From the NCBI GenBank assembly GCA_013289955.1, contig JABCYZ010000015.1:62001-126000 (forward strand): a stretch of DNA of 64,000 nt, in the 5' to 3' direction. A program made the translations under genes and the position numbers. Under the pieces are notes generated by a model. The model was not told the origin of the DNA. It saw only the letters and a list, made by a program, of their open reading frames with translations, and did no database searches. This DNA comes from Acidobacteriota bacterium (GTDB lineage Bacteria > Acidobacteriota > Terriglobia > Acidiferrales > UBA7541). Positions within the stretch are counted from its first letter, which is position 1. Every line of letters begins with the position of its first letter. Positions 1 to 9,758 of the stretch are shown here, one piece after another.

Positions 1-1338
1 GTGGACTCCTTCGACCTAACCATCCAGCGCCAGCTGTCCAACAAGCTGTTGCTCGAAGTGGGCTACATCGGTCGTCGCATCACCCACGAGTACCAGCCTA
101 TCAACATCAACGCCGTGCCTTACATGATGACGCTAGGCGGGCAGCAATTCGCCAAAGCCTACGCCGGTGTTGAGACCCAGTTGGGCTGCTTGCAAGGGCA
201 AAATGCTTGCGGCGCAAACATTCCGCAACAAGCGGTAGGCGAGTCTAACGCCGCTTACAAGGCCGCTCTCATCAGTTATGCCAACACCTTTTCATCGCAG
301 CCGTTCTTCGAGGCCGCCCTAGCGGGGACTGGTTATTGTGCTGGTTTTGCAAGCTGCACATCAGCGGCTGTTTTCAACGAGCTGAATAATTTCCAGCAGC
401 AAAACGTGTGGAGCTTGTGGAGTGACCTCGACAACGGCGGGTACAATTTCCCCCGCAGCATGTTGAACACGCCCATCGTTGGCGGTCCGCTGGATTGCGG
501 ACCGAGTACGGCGCCCACCACTTGCGGCGGTAGCGGACAGTTGACCAGCGGCGTGGCTGTGAACGCCAGCGTCGGCTACGGCAATTACAACGCCGGCTTC
601 GTTTCCCTTAAGATGAACAATTGGCACGGTCTTACCTTGCAGCAGAATTTCACCATGAGCAAGGCGCTCGGTACTGGCGCTTTCGTTCAGGCCACCAGCG
701 AATACACTCCTGATGATCCTTTCAACCTTCAGGAAATGTATGGCCCTCAAGGATTCGACCGCAAATTCGTTTACAACATCCTCGCGGTTTACGAGGTGCC
801 GTTCTATAAGAATCAGCAGGGTTTCCTTGGCCACGTTCTCGGTGGTTGGAACCTCTCCCCGATCTTCACTGCGGGCAGCGGCTTGCCGTTGTACTGCAAC
901 ACCAACACCGATGCCCAAGCTTTCGGTTCGGGTGACGGCTCCAACTTCTTCGACAACGAGCAGTGCTTGCAGGTCTCGCCAACGAACCCTGGCAGCGCCA
1001 CGGTTCATAACAACGGCGGGAGTCCTAACATCTTCGCGAACCCCGCTGCCTCTTATGCGTCCTTCCGCGCGCCGATTTTGGGCGTAGACGGGCAGGATGC
1101 TGGCGTTGGCCCGATCCGCGGATTGCCCTACTGGAACTTGGACATGAGCCTGAGGAAGAACATCAGAATCTCCGAGCGGTTCAGCGCGGAGTTCCAGTTC
1201 CTCTGCCTGAATACTTTGAACCATATGCAATTCTCCGATCCGACTCTCCAGATGGGAAGCCCCTCGAGTTGGGGGCAGCTCAGCACGCAGGGCAACACGC
1301 CTCGCCAAATGGAATTCGGCATCCGGCTGAAGTTCTAA
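1..1338 (+). CDS. TonB-dependent receptor, C-terminal part (cut by window edge)
   Basis: This is the last 445 codons of an outer-membrane TonB-dependent receptor of the Oar-like type. The reading frame is open from base 1, so the true start and the N-terminal carboxypeptidase-like and plug domains lie outside the window. Visible features are the alternating aromatic/polar beta-strand pattern, repeated barrel phrases (GWNLSPIFTAGSGLPL; FDRKFVYNILAVYEVPF), a late LNTLNHMQFSDP segment and a terminal strand ending in Phe (MEFGIRLKF), the usual outer-membrane C-terminal signature. Several Cys residues sit in an extracellular-looking loop region around residues 63-185. It is probably a nutrient or polymer uptake receptor; the substrate cannot be read from the sequence. 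A terminator follows the stop codon, so it ends its transcript. Confidence 0.85.
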   Translation: MDSFDLTIQRQLSNKLLLEVGYIGRRITHEYQPININAVPYMMTLGGQQFAKAYAGVETQLGCLQGQNACGANIPQQAVGESNAAYKAALISYANTFSSQPFFEAALAGTGYCAGFASCTSAAVFNELNNFQQQNVWSLWSDLDNGGYNFPRSMLNTPIVGGPLDCGPSTAPTTCGGSGQLTSGVAVNASVGYGNYNAGFVSLKMNNWHGLTLQQNFTMSKALGTGAFVQATSEYTPDDPFNLQEMYGPQGFDRKFVYNILAVYEVPFYKNQQGFLGHVLGGWNLSPIFTAGSGLPLYCNTNTDAQAFGSGDGSNFFDNEQCLQVSPTNPGSATVHNNGGSPNIFANPAASYASFRAPILGVDGQDAGVGPIRGLPYWNLDMSLRKNIRISERFSAEFQFLCLNTLNHMQFSDPTLQMGSPSSWGQLSTQGNTPRQMEFGIRLKF

Positions 1339-1372
1339 CTACTTCCGGCGAGTTTTGAGACTTGCCGCAAAA

Positions 1373-1404
1373 CGGGGAAGGCCGCAACGGCCTTCCCCGT
1401 TTTT
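1373..1404 (+). terminator. Rho-independent terminator after the receptor gene
   Basis: An 11-bp perfect GC-rich stem (CGGGGAAGGCC at 1373-1383 pairing with GGCCTTCCCCG at 1389-1399) with a 5-nt loop is followed by a T run at 1400-1404. It begins 35 nt past the stop codon of the receptor gene and separates it from the DMT transporter. Confidence 0.9.
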
Positions 1405-1506
1405 GTATTTCGCCGACCCGGGACGGATCGATCCGCGCCAGGGCATTGTCACTCCTCGTCGCGGGAATTAAACGGACGCGCCCGCCACCCCGAGGCTGCG
1501 CCACCG

Positions 1507-2469
1507 ATGACAAAACGCCTTCCTGCCGATCTTTCGCTCGCTTTCTGCAGCTTGCTCTGGGGCGCAACGTTTGTCGTCGTGAAGAATTCCCTCGCCTATT
1601 CTTCGGTCTTCGTCTTTCTGTCTGCTCGGTTCACGCTGGCTGCATTCCTGATGGCCGCCTTCCGGCCGCGCGTATTCCGAACGCTGAAAAGGGAGGAGCT
1701 GCTCGCCGGCGCCGCCCTCGGCTTCTTTATGTTTGCCGGCTACGCCTTCCAGACTGCCGGCCTGCGATACACGACACCAGCGAAGTCCGGCTTTGTCACC
1801 GGCTCAAGCGTCGTCCTCGTCCCCGTTCTTCTCGCCATCTTCTGGAGACGCCGGCTCACTCTCTGGGTTTATGCCGGCGTATCTGCCGCCGTCTTCGGTC
1901 TCTATTTCCTGACCGTGCCCGCGGAGGGCCTCAGGCACCTCAACCGCGGCGATTTGCTCACACTCGTCGCGGCGGGCTTCTACGCCATGCATATCATTCT
2001 GGTTGGGGACTACACCCGGCGGCACTCGGTTGCGGCGCTCAGCGTCCTCCAGGTTGCGGCGTGCGCCGCTCTGGCGTGGCTCGCGACCGGATTGGCTTCG
2101 GCGGCAGGCTTCGAACGTGTCCGCTTCGGTTGGCAAGCACAATCGCTGCTGGGAATTGCCACCTGCGCGGTACTGGCGACCGCAGTGGCCTTTTCGGTGC
2201 AGCTTTGGGCGCAGCAGTACACCAGTTCGAGCCACGCTGCGGTGCTTTTTACCCTTGAGCCGGTGTTCGCTTCGGCCACTTCCTACATCCTGCTCCGCGA
2301 GAGACTGGGCGGCCGGGCGCTGCTTGGGGCCGGCTTTGTGCTGGCGGGAATCCTGATCGCGGAACTGCTTGGCCCCCCCGCCGCTCCGGAGTCTCCGGAG
2401 CCCACGGCGGAAAATGTCGCTAGCCGGGGAAGTGTGGCGCAGGGGCAGGGCACGTCGTGCGCGTCTTAG
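1507..2469 (+). CDS. DMT-superfamily (EamA) inner-membrane transporter
   Basis: The 320-residue protein has about ten hydrophobic segments arranged as two EamA repeats, the usual size and layout of drug/metabolite exporters. The start of each repeat is recognisable (ADLSLAFCSLLWGATFVVVKNSL near residue 6; GDLLTLVAAGFYAMHIILVGDY near residue 148), as is the late LEPVFASATSYILLRERLGGRALLGAGFVLAGI segment typical of the family's C-terminal half. It probably exports a small metabolite or amino acid; the substrate is not predictable. The C-terminal 30 residues are Pro/Ser-rich and cytoplasmic. It is a single gene running convergently towards leuDC, with 33 nt between the stop codons. Confidence 0.88.
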   Translation: MTKRLPADLSLAFCSLLWGATFVVVKNSLAYSSVFVFLSARFTLAAFLMAAFRPRVFRTLKREELLAGAALGFFMFAGYAFQTAGLRYTTPAKSGFVTGSSVVLVPVLLAIFWRRRLTLWVYAGVSAAVFGLYFLTVPAEGLRHLNRGDLLTLVAAGFYAMHIILVGDYTRRHSVAALSVLQVAACAALAWLATGLASAAGFERVRFGWQAQSLLGIATCAVLATAVAFSVQLWAQQYTSSSHAAVLFTLEPVFASATSYILLRERLGGRALLGAGFVLAGILIAELLGPPAAPESPEPTAENVASRGSVAQGQGTSCAS

Positions 2470-2502
2470 GTCTTTTCTGCGGCGATCGCGGCCATCCCGC
2501 TC

Positions 2503-3144
2503 CTAGCGGCCTTCGGTGTAGTTTTGCACGTCGACGGCCTCATACATGGTAGCCGTCGCGGTGTGGGCTTTCTCGTAGGCAGTGATGTCGGATTCGTGTT
2601 CGAGAGAAGTACCGATATCGTCCAGACCCTTTAGCAGAACTTCTTTGCGTGATGGCGCCAGATCGAAGCGGAACATCAGGCCATGCCTGTCGGCGATGGT
2701 CTGATTCGGCAGATTCACCGTAAGCATGTACCCTTCCTCTTTTTCCGTGCGCTGGAAGAGTTCCTCGACCTCGTTCTCGCTGAGGGAGGCAGGAAGAATG
2801 CCGTTCTTGAAGCAATTATTATAAAAAATGTCGGCGTAGCTCGGCGCGATGATCACGCGGAATCCGTAATCCTTCACGCCCCAGGGAGCGTGCTCGCGGC
2901 TCGAGCCGCAGCCGAAATTGTGACGCGCCAGCAGGATCGATGAGCCTTCATAGCGCGGAAAATTCAGAACAAACTCGGGGTTCGGTTTCTCGCCCGGCAA
3001 ATAGCGCCAGTCGTAAAACAGAATCCGGCCAAATCCCTTGCGCGTCAGCGCTTTCAGGAATTGCTTCGGCACCATCTGGTCGGTGTCGACATTCACCTTG
3101 TCCAGAGGCATTACCATGCCGGTATGGGTGTTAAACGGTTCCAT
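2503..3144 (-). CDS. leuD: 3-isopropylmalate dehydratase small subunit
   Basis: Small subunit of isopropylmalate isomerase, which converts 2-isopropylmalate to 3-isopropylmalate in leucine synthesis with LeuC. At 213 residues it has the normal LeuD length. It shows the start phrase TGMVMPLDKVNVDTDQMVPKQFL and the swivelling-domain signature LARHNFGCGSSREHAPWGVKDYG, in which the GCGSSREHA loop contributes to substrate binding. The gene begins 6 nt after the leuC stop, so the two are one transcriptional unit. No leuA or leuB is in the window. Confidence 0.97.
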   Translation of the reverse strand: MEPFNTHTGMVMPLDKVNVDTDQMVPKQFLKALTRKGFGRILFYDWRYLPGEKPNPEFVLNFPRYEGSSILLARHNFGCGSSREHAPWGVKDYGFRVIIAPSYADIFYNNCFKNGILPASLSENEVEELFQRTEKEEGYMLTVNLPNQTIADRHGLMFRFDLAPSRKEVLLKGLDDIGTSLEHESDITAYEKAHTATATMYEAVDVQNYTEGR

Positions 3145-3150
3145 TGGTCC

Positions 3151-4578
3151 TCACTCGACCGACGCCACGTCGAGCGAACGTACGTCGACGAAGTGTCCCG
3201 CGATTGCCGCGGCGGCGGCCATCACCGGGCTCACCAGGTGCGTGCGGCTGTCCTTGCCCTGGCGGCCCTCAAAATTGCGATTGCTGGTGCTGGCGCTCCG
3301 CTCGTGGGGCGGCAGGACGTCGGCGTTCATGCCGATGCACATGCTGCAGCCGGCGTCGCGCCACTCGAAGCCGGCGTCGCGGAAGATTTTGTCGAGGCCT
3401 TCCTTTTCTGCCTGTGCTTTGATGCCGCGCGACCCGGGCACGATGAGTGCCTGCTTGATGCTGCGAGCGACGTGCTTGCCAGCGACCAGATGTGCCGCTG
3501 CGCGCAAATCGTCGAGGCGCGAATTTGTGCAGGACCCAATGAACACGCGATCAACCGGAATATCCACGATCGGCGTCCCGGCTTTTAGACCCATGTATTT
3601 CAATGCGCTTTCGGTGGCTTTCTGATCGTTGGGATCGTCGAAAGATCCCGGCTCCGGCACGCGTCCCGTTACGCTCGTCACCATACCGGGATTTGTGCCC
3701 CAGGTGACTTGCGGGGCAAGGTCTGTCGCTTTGAGTTCGACAGTCATATCGAACTTCGCGCCGTCATCCGAGTTGAGCTTCTTCCACCCAGCAACGGCAT
3801 CGTCAAAGGCTTTGCCGCGCGGTACAAAAGGGCGTCCTTCGAGATACTGGAAAGTCGTTTCGTCGGGCGCGATCATTCCGGCGCGCGCGCCGCCTTCAAT
3901 CGTCATGTTGCAGATGGTCATGCGGCCGTCCATGCTCAAATCGCGGATGGCTTCGCCGCCATATTCGGCGACGTGACCGGTGCCGCCGCTGATTCCAATT
4001 TTTCCGATAATCGCCAGGATGATGTCCTTCGCCGTCACGCCGCGCGGTCGCTTGCCGTCGACCAAAATGTGCAGAGTCTTGCTGCGCGATTGGACTAAAC
4101 ATTGCGTCGCCAGCACGTGCTCGACTTCGCTTGTGCCAATGCCAAAGGCGAGCGTACCAAACGCGCCGTGGGTCGAAGTGTGGCTGTCGCCGCAAACAAT
4201 GGTCTGTCCGGGCTGCGTTACGCCCAACTCCGGACCGATGATATGCACGATGCCCTGGTTACGGCTGTTCATATCGAAGAGGCGCACGCCAGTCTCGCGG
4301 CAATTTTTCTCGAGCGCTTCAAACTGGAGCCGCGCGTCGGTATCAACGATGGGCAAGACGCGATCTTTCTCGGTCGTCGGGACGGAGTGGTCCATCACCG
4401 CAAACGTCAGGTCGGGCCGGCGCACTTTGCGCCCTTCTGCGCTCAGGCCTGCGAAGGCTTGCGGAGAGGTGCCCTCGTGGATGAGGTGCCGGTCAATATA
4501 GATGAGCGCGGGTTTTCCGGCCTCTTCGTGAACGACGTGGGAATCCCAGATTTTTTCGTAGAGTGTTTTTGGCGGCAT
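3151..4578 (-). CDS. leuC: 3-isopropylmalate dehydratase large subunit
   Basis: Catalytic aconitase-family subunit with the [4Fe-4S] cluster, working with LeuD in leucine biosynthesis in the cytoplasm. Its 475 residues match bacterial LeuC. Motifs seen are KTLYEKIWDSHVV at the N terminus, VCGDSHTSTHGAFGTLAFGIGTSEVEHVLATQ, and the cluster ligands in FIGSCTNSRLDD and CSMCIGMNAD, followed by the conserved STSNRNFEGRQG. The start used gives the canonical MPPKTLYEKIWD N terminus. It is first in a leuC-leuD operon; the upstream 176 nt hold its promoter and an inverted-repeat structure. Confidence 0.97.
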   Translation of the reverse strand: MPPKTLYEKIWDSHVVHEEAGKPALIYIDRHLIHEGTSPQAFAGLSAEGRKVRRPDLTFAVMDHSVPTTEKDRVLPIVDTDARLQFEALEKNCRETGVRLFDMNSRNQGIVHIIGPELGVTQPGQTIVCGDSHTSTHGAFGTLAFGIGTSEVEHVLATQCLVQSRSKTLHILVDGKRPRGVTAKDIILAIIGKIGISGGTGHVAEYGGEAIRDLSMDGRMTICNMTIEGGARAGMIAPDETTFQYLEGRPFVPRGKAFDDAVAGWKKLNSDDGAKFDMTVELKATDLAPQVTWGTNPGMVTSVTGRVPEPGSFDDPNDQKATESALKYMGLKAGTPIVDIPVDRVFIGSCTNSRLDDLRAAAHLVAGKHVARSIKQALIVPGSRGIKAQAEKEGLDKIFRDAGFEWRDAGCSMCIGMNADVLPPHERSASTSNRNFEGRQGKDSRTHLVSPVMAAAAAIAGHFVDVRSLDVASVE

Positions 4579-4701
4579 GTGCGTCGGTCTCAGATTTTAA
4601 CACTCCCTAAACATATGTCCAATGGACCAGCTTCGCGTGTAGCTCGGCTCGCGGCCAGTCGCGCCACGCTTGGCTGTGTTTCCTGTCGCACGGAATCAGG
4701 A

Positions 4702-4729
4702 GGCGCACAGGCACGAGTGCGCCTGTGCC
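4702..4729 (-). other. Two mutually exclusive overlapping hairpins upstream of leuC
   Basis: The short segment can fold in two ways that share bases: GCACAGGC with GCCTGTGC (8 bp) or GGCGCAC with GTGCGCC (7 bp). It lies just past the stop codon of the small gene at 4754 and about 120 nt before the leuC start. No T run follows on either strand, so it is not a standard intrinsic terminator. It may be the end of the upstream transcript or a leader structure for leuC. The rest of 4579-4753 shows nothing else that I recognise. Confidence 0.4.
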
Positions 4730-4753
4730 GCTCTGCTGTCACGTTCTCAGTGG

Positions 4754-4957
4754 CTAGCGCTTGATGCTCACTACCGTGGGGTCGGCTTCGTAGCCTTCGT
4801 CCTTTACCGTTTCTTCGGCTTTCGCACGAAGAGTTTTTTCATCGGCGTCTTTTGGCGCCTTGCAATGACGGCGGATCACTTCTTCGCCGCTTGCAATGCG
4901 AACGACCCAGTCCGATTTCTCGCTATCCCAGGAAACTTCCACGCTATTGGCACGCAT
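4754..4957 (-). CDS. Small DUF2188-like protein
   Basis: A 67-residue protein, MRANSVEVSWDSEKSDWVVR at the start and ending PTVVSIKR. The open frame extends 63 codons further upstream, but the ATG at 4957 is preceded by a good GGAGGAG ribosome site and the upstream part has no protein character, so this start is preferred. The layout (short strand with a Trp doublet, then a basic/acidic helix with a Lys/Glu-rich KAEETVKDEG segment, then a final strand) resembles DUF2188 proteins, which are small and uncharacterised. The family assignment is tentative; that it is a real gene is better supported than its class. Confidence 0.6.
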   Translation of the reverse strand: MRANSVEVSWDSEKSDWVVRIASGEEVIRRHCKAPKDADEKTLRAKAEETVKDEGYEADPTVVSIKR

Positions 4958-5107
4958 ATCTCCTCCAGCAGAATTCGAGGGACATTGTAGTCCCAACCGC
5001 CCTTTGGAGAGTACCCCCGCTTTCCAGTACCCGGGGCTCGGCGGGTCGAAGAAAGAAATGGCACGGCACTGAGAAGACTGGGGCGCTTTGGCGAAACTCC
5101 GGAAATG

Positions 5108-5156
5108 TGAGGAAAAAAGAGGAAAGCCCCAAGGCAAGAGTTGCATTGGGGCTTTC
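5108..5156 (-). terminator. Rho-independent terminator after the 5180-5578 gene
   Basis: On the minus strand an 11-bp stem (GAAAGCCCCAA at 5122-5132 with TTGGGGCTTTC at 5146-5156 on the plus strand) is followed by a U-rich tail with six consecutive T at 5113-5118. It sits 24 nt beyond the stop codon. Confidence 0.88.
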
Positions 5157-5179
5157 AGCGAAATTAGAAAGCGGAGTGA

Positions 5180-5578
5180 TTAATGTTTGCCATTCGTTGC
5201 GTGACCGCGCCCATCCCGCTCTTCGTTTCCCTTGAAGTGGGCGCTATCGACACGCTTCGCTTCCTCGGCCTTCTCGCCGCGGTTCGGCTTCGGGCCCCGA
5301 TAGCCCTGGTGTGGATCGAAATGGTTATCCACTTTGCCGCGGAAGTTGTCAGGGCCATGAAACCATGGGCCAACTCCGATGAAGACGCCTCCGGTAAACC
5401 ATTCTGGACCGTAGTAGCCGGCAGGAGCACAGTCATAAGGAGCGACGTCATAGTAGCCGTAAGGGCAATCAGGGGCTACGCCGACCTCCACGGCGACCTG
5501 AGCATTTGCCGCCGGGGCGGTTGCCGTAAAAAAGATTCCGGCAAGTGCCGCTAAAACCAGAAATGAAAATGCGCGCAT
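5180..5578 (-). CDS. Small secreted Gly/Tyr/Trp-rich protein, paralogue A
   Basis: A 132-residue exported protein of unknown function. It starts with a clear Sec signal peptide (MRAFSFLVLAALAGIFFTAT, cleavage likely after ANA at about residue 26). The mature part holds a Cys-containing PDCPYGYYDVAPYDCAPAGYYG segment, a GPEWFTGGVFIGVGPWFHG segment, VDNHFDPHQGY and a highly charged tail rich in Lys, Glu, Arg and His. The two Cys could form a disulfide. A divergent paralogue at 6158 is identical over most motifs, so the pair arose by duplication. The WFxGxFxGxGPWFHG pattern recalls short aromatic/glycine repeats of other secreted bacterial proteins, but I assign no function. Confidence 0.85.
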   Translation of the reverse strand: MRAFSFLVLAALAGIFFTATAPAANAQVAVEVGVAPDCPYGYYDVAPYDCAPAGYYGPEWFTGGVFIGVGPWFHGPDNFRGKVDNHFDPHQGYRGPKPNRGEKAEEAKRVDSAHFKGNEERDGRGHATNGKH

Positions 5579-6157
5579 GAATTCACCTCGCTATCGTTAG
5601 TTTGTATTTCCTCGAACAGCGACCTCTTTTGAAGATCGGTGGCATTCGATCAACGGTAGGCCCTTGCCGCCCGAGGCTCCATCGGGTCGGTACATTAGAG
5701 AAGACAGGGATTTACTGTAGAGGGCGGGTCCAGGGAAAGCTCCGGACCTGTGAGTCGACCCTGGAAGGCCGGGGCGTCTAGGATGGATTCCTGATCAGGT
5801 TTAGGACGGGGGCGGGGGATGGTTTTCTGGCGCGATCCCGGCCGGCAGCGATGGTGCCGCGCCGGCAGAAGTAAACGCGCGGCCCAAGAACGAGAGACTG
5901 CAACCAGCGAGCTTACCGAGAGCTCCTTCTGAACTGCACGGTATTAGGCATACGCCCGGAGAAAAATAGCCGCCGATTCTGTATTTGCACTGACAACTGT
6001 CAAGAATGCTGTCCGGTGTGGCGGCCCTGGCCAGAGAGTGCACGGTTACCCGTTTTCAAATCTTTGAAAACTGCCCCATATGGGACAGACCCGGGAGTAT
6101 GAAGCGGCTAGCATGGGGCGTTCGAGAAACAGAAGATTGAGTTCAAGGAGTGAAATT
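5579..6157. promoter_or_regulatory. 579-nt divergent intergenic region between two paralogues
   Basis: No convincing gene is seen here. The region must contain the two divergent promoters of the secreted-protein paralogues. The plus-strand gene has an AAGGAG ribosome site at 6145-6150. A minus-strand open frame at 5801-6043 lacks a ribosome site and protein-like composition and is not called. Confidence 0.5.
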
Positions 6158-6556
6158 ATGCGTGCATTTAGATTTCTGATGGCAGCAGCAGTTGTTGGAA
6201 GTTGCTTCGCGGCAACCGTACCTAAAGCGGAAGCTCAGGTCAAGGTCGAGATCGGTGTAGCTCCGGAATGTCCGTACGGCTACTATGACATCGCTCCGTA
6301 CGACTGTGCCCCGTCCGGCTACTACGGTCCGGAATGGTTTAGCGGGGACGTGTTCGTTGGCGCCGGCCCATGGTTTCACGGCGGCAGCGAGTTCCGTGGC
6401 AATGTGGACAACCGTTTCGATCCCCAGCACGGCTATAAGGGCGCAAAGCCAAACCGCGGCGAGAAAGCCGAGCCAACCAAGCGCGTCGATAAAGACCACT
6501 TCAAAGGGAACGAAGAGCGCGATGGACGCGGCCACTCAACGGGCGGCAAACACTAA
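6158..6556 (+). CDS. Small secreted Gly/Tyr/Trp-rich protein, paralogue B
   Basis: A 132-residue exported protein, same length and same motif order as the protein encoded at 5180-5578 on the other strand: signal peptide (MRAFRFLMAAAVVGSCFAAT, cleavage likely after AEA), PECPYGYYDIAPYDCAPSGYYG, GPEWFSGDVFVGAGPWFHGG, VDNRFDPQHGYKGAKPNRG, then a charged KRVDKDHFKGNEERDGRGH tail. The open frame starts earlier, but the ATG at 6158 has AAGGAG 7 nt upstream and gives the signal peptide shared with the paralogue. Function unknown; the charged His-rich C-terminus could bind metal or surface polymers, which is speculation. Confidence 0.87.
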   Translation: MRAFRFLMAAAVVGSCFAATVPKAEAQVKVEIGVAPECPYGYYDIAPYDCAPSGYYGPEWFSGDVFVGAGPWFHGGSEFRGNVDNRFDPQHGYKGAKPNRGEKAEPTKRVDKDHFKGNEERDGRGHSTGGKH

Positions 6557-6654
6557 ATCGCATCAGCCGATGGGATGGCAAGACAGTCCGGCGAGGCATT
6601 TGATCGCTAGGGTTTGAAGCGTGCCGTCCATCGAGGTGAACCGAACGGCCCGGG

Positions 6655-6688
6655 TCAAAAACCCCGCACGTAGAGTCTACGTGCGGGG
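6655..6688 (-). terminator. Terminator of the pnt operon (possibly bidirectional)
   Basis: An 11-bp stem (CCCCGCACGTA at 6662-6672 with TACGTGCGGGG at 6678-6688) is followed on the minus strand by five T (plus-strand A run 6657-6661). It lies 53 nt beyond the pntB stop and about 105 nt beyond the plus-strand gene ending at 6556, so it may end both convergent transcripts, with the T run favouring the minus-strand one. Confidence 0.85.
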
Positions 6689-6740
6689 AATCCCGTTCTT
6701 GGTCCTCACGTCGTCCCGCCTTCCATACATCTGACCGGGG

Positions 6741-8128
<1,388 letters not shown>

Positions 8129-8132
<4 letters not shown>

Positions 8133-8428
8133 GGCTTTTTCGCCGCCTTACCGGTCTTGAACATGCCGAGCATCCGGTCGGTGATGACGAAACCGCCGAC
8201 CATGTTGCTGAAGGAGGCGGCCACAGCAACGAGGCCGAGGATGGTCGAGAGCTTCGTTTCGTGGCGGCCGGCGATGATGATGGCGGCGACCACGACGATG
8301 GCGTCGAGGGCGTTCGTCAGCGACATCAGAGGCGTGTGCAGGAGCGGGGAAACCCGTTTAATGAGTTCGATACCCAAAAATGCCGATAGGATGAACACAA
8401 ACAGACTTGAGATAAAATCCGCGGGCAT
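8129..8428 (-). CDS. pntAB: NAD(P) transhydrogenase alpha subunit, membrane part
   Basis: A 99-residue membrane protein corresponding to the C-terminal membrane domain of fused PntA. Three or four hydrophobic helices are seen (SSLFVFILSAFLGIELIKRV; LDAIVVVAAIIIAG; ILGLVAVAASFSNMVGGFVIT) and a short basic tail. The start is set at the ATG at 8428, with AAGGAGG about 8 nt upstream; longer starts add a basic stretch that does not fit the family. It lies between pntA (10 nt gap) and pntB (4 nt overlap). Confidence 0.93.
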
Positions 8429-8438
8429 CCATGCCTCC

Positions 8439-9611
8439 TTATGATTTCGCAGCCAGCGCCGGCAGCTTATAAATCTCACGCAGCCTGGCGCTTACAATCT
8501 CTCCACCCTGGGTCAGAAGCGTTTCGCGGACGATTTCATCCTGCAGATTCATTTGCAATTTGCCTTCTTTGATCATGTAGAGAAGAAAAGTGGCGACGTT
8601 TTTGGCGTACATCTGGCTGGCGTGGTAGGGAACTGTGCTGGCCAAATTGATCGAGCCGATGATGGTGACGTCATTGTCGACGATCTTCTCTTCGGCGCGG
8701 GTCAGCTCGCAGTTCCCGCCGCGCTCGGCGGCCAGATCGACAATGACCGAGCCCGGCGCCATGCCTCTGACCATCTCTTTGGTTACCAGTATGGGCGATT
8801 TTTTTCCTGGAATGACCGCAGCGGTGATCACGACATCGCTTTCCGCGACCACTTTTCCAAGAAGTTCGCGCTGCTTTTTGTAGAAGTCTTCGCCCTGGGC
8901 GGTGGCGTAGCCGCGCGCGTCCTGGGCGTCTTTCGCTTCGATGGCGATTTCCACGAAACGTCCGCCAAGGCTCTGGACTTGTTCTTTCACGGCGGGACGC
9001 AGGTCGTAAGCGGAGACCACCGCCCCCAGCCTGCGCGCGGTGGCGATGGCTTGGAGCCCTGCAACGCCGCAGCCGATAATAAAAACGCGCGCGGGAGTGA
9101 TCGTTCCCGCGGCAGTGGTGAGCATGGGGAAAATCTTGGGGAGCGTGTCGGCGGCGATCAAAACAGCCTTGTAGCCGCTCATGGTGGCCATTGAGGAGAG
9201 CGCGTCCATGCTTTGCGCGCGCGTGGTGCGCGGCATCAGCTCAATCGAAAAAGCGGTGATGCCTTTTGAGGCGATCTCCTGGATGGTTTCAAGAGAGCCC
9301 AGCGGACGCAAAAAACCGATCAGAACCTGGTTGGGGCGATAGAGAGGAACGTCGGCTTTGCCGGTGCGGTCGTTCGAACCGTAGCAGAGCACTTGAGTGA
9401 CGATATCGGCGGCGGCAAAAACGTCGGCGCGCGTGGGGAGAATTTTCGCGCCCTTCGCCGCGTATTCTGTGTCCAGATAACCAGCTTCTTTTCCGGCGCC
9501 GGCTTCGACAACAACCTCGAGGCCCGCTTTTGTGAGGCTGGGAATGACGGCGGGCACCATCGCAACGCGGCGCTCTCCAGGAAAACTTTCTCGCGGCACT
9601 CCGACAATCAT
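8439..9611 (-). CDS. pntA: NAD(P) transhydrogenase alpha subunit, NAD-binding part
   Basis: Soluble NAD(H)-binding domain I of the transhydrogenase, related to alanine dehydrogenase. The 390 residues begin MIVGVPRESFPGERRVAMVP, contain the QSMDALSSMATMSGYKAVLIAA helix, the Rossmann motif FIIGCGVAGLQAIATARRLGAVVSAYDLRPAVKEQ, and PGKKSPILVTKEMVRGMAPGSVIVDLAAERGGNCELT. It lacks the membrane domain of fused PntA, which is supplied by the next gene. First gene of pntA-pntAB-pntB. The divergent or upstream neighbour, a flavoprotein reductase 147 nt away on the same strand, also uses NADP(H). Confidence 0.96.
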   Translation of the reverse strand: MIVGVPRESFPGERRVAMVPAVIPSLTKAGLEVVVEAGAGKEAGYLDTEYAAKGAKILPTRADVFAAADIVTQVLCYGSNDRTGKADVPLYRPNQVLIGFLRPLGSLETIQEIASKGITAFSIELMPRTTRAQSMDALSSMATMSGYKAVLIAADTLPKIFPMLTTAAGTITPARVFIIGCGVAGLQAIATARRLGAVVSAYDLRPAVKEQVQSLGGRFVEIAIEAKDAQDARGYATAQGEDFYKKQRELLGKVVAESDVVITAAVIPGKKSPILVTKEMVRGMAPGSVIVDLAAERGGNCELTRAEEKIVDNDVTIIGSINLASTVPYHASQMYAKNVATFLLYMIKEGKLQMNLQDEIVRETLLTQGGEIVSARLREIYKLPALAAKS

Positions 9612-9758
9612 GAAACTTCCTCCGGTACTCTCTCCGTTACGTTCTACGTCTCTTCAGAACTTCCCCACGATTCCAGTTTTGCCCGGTCAGCGCGGCATTC
9701 TACATCGAAATCGTACGGCGAGGAATGCAAACAAATGGCCGGTGGAATCGGCGCCGGG

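Noticed and set aside
361..1308. Minus-strand 315-codon open frame inside the receptor
   Set aside because: It is the antisense of a clear barrel protein, Arg/Ala-rich, without any family character or ribosome site.
5801..6043. 80-codon minus-strand frame in the intergenic region
   Set aside because: No ribosome site, low-complexity Pro/Ser composition and no partner.
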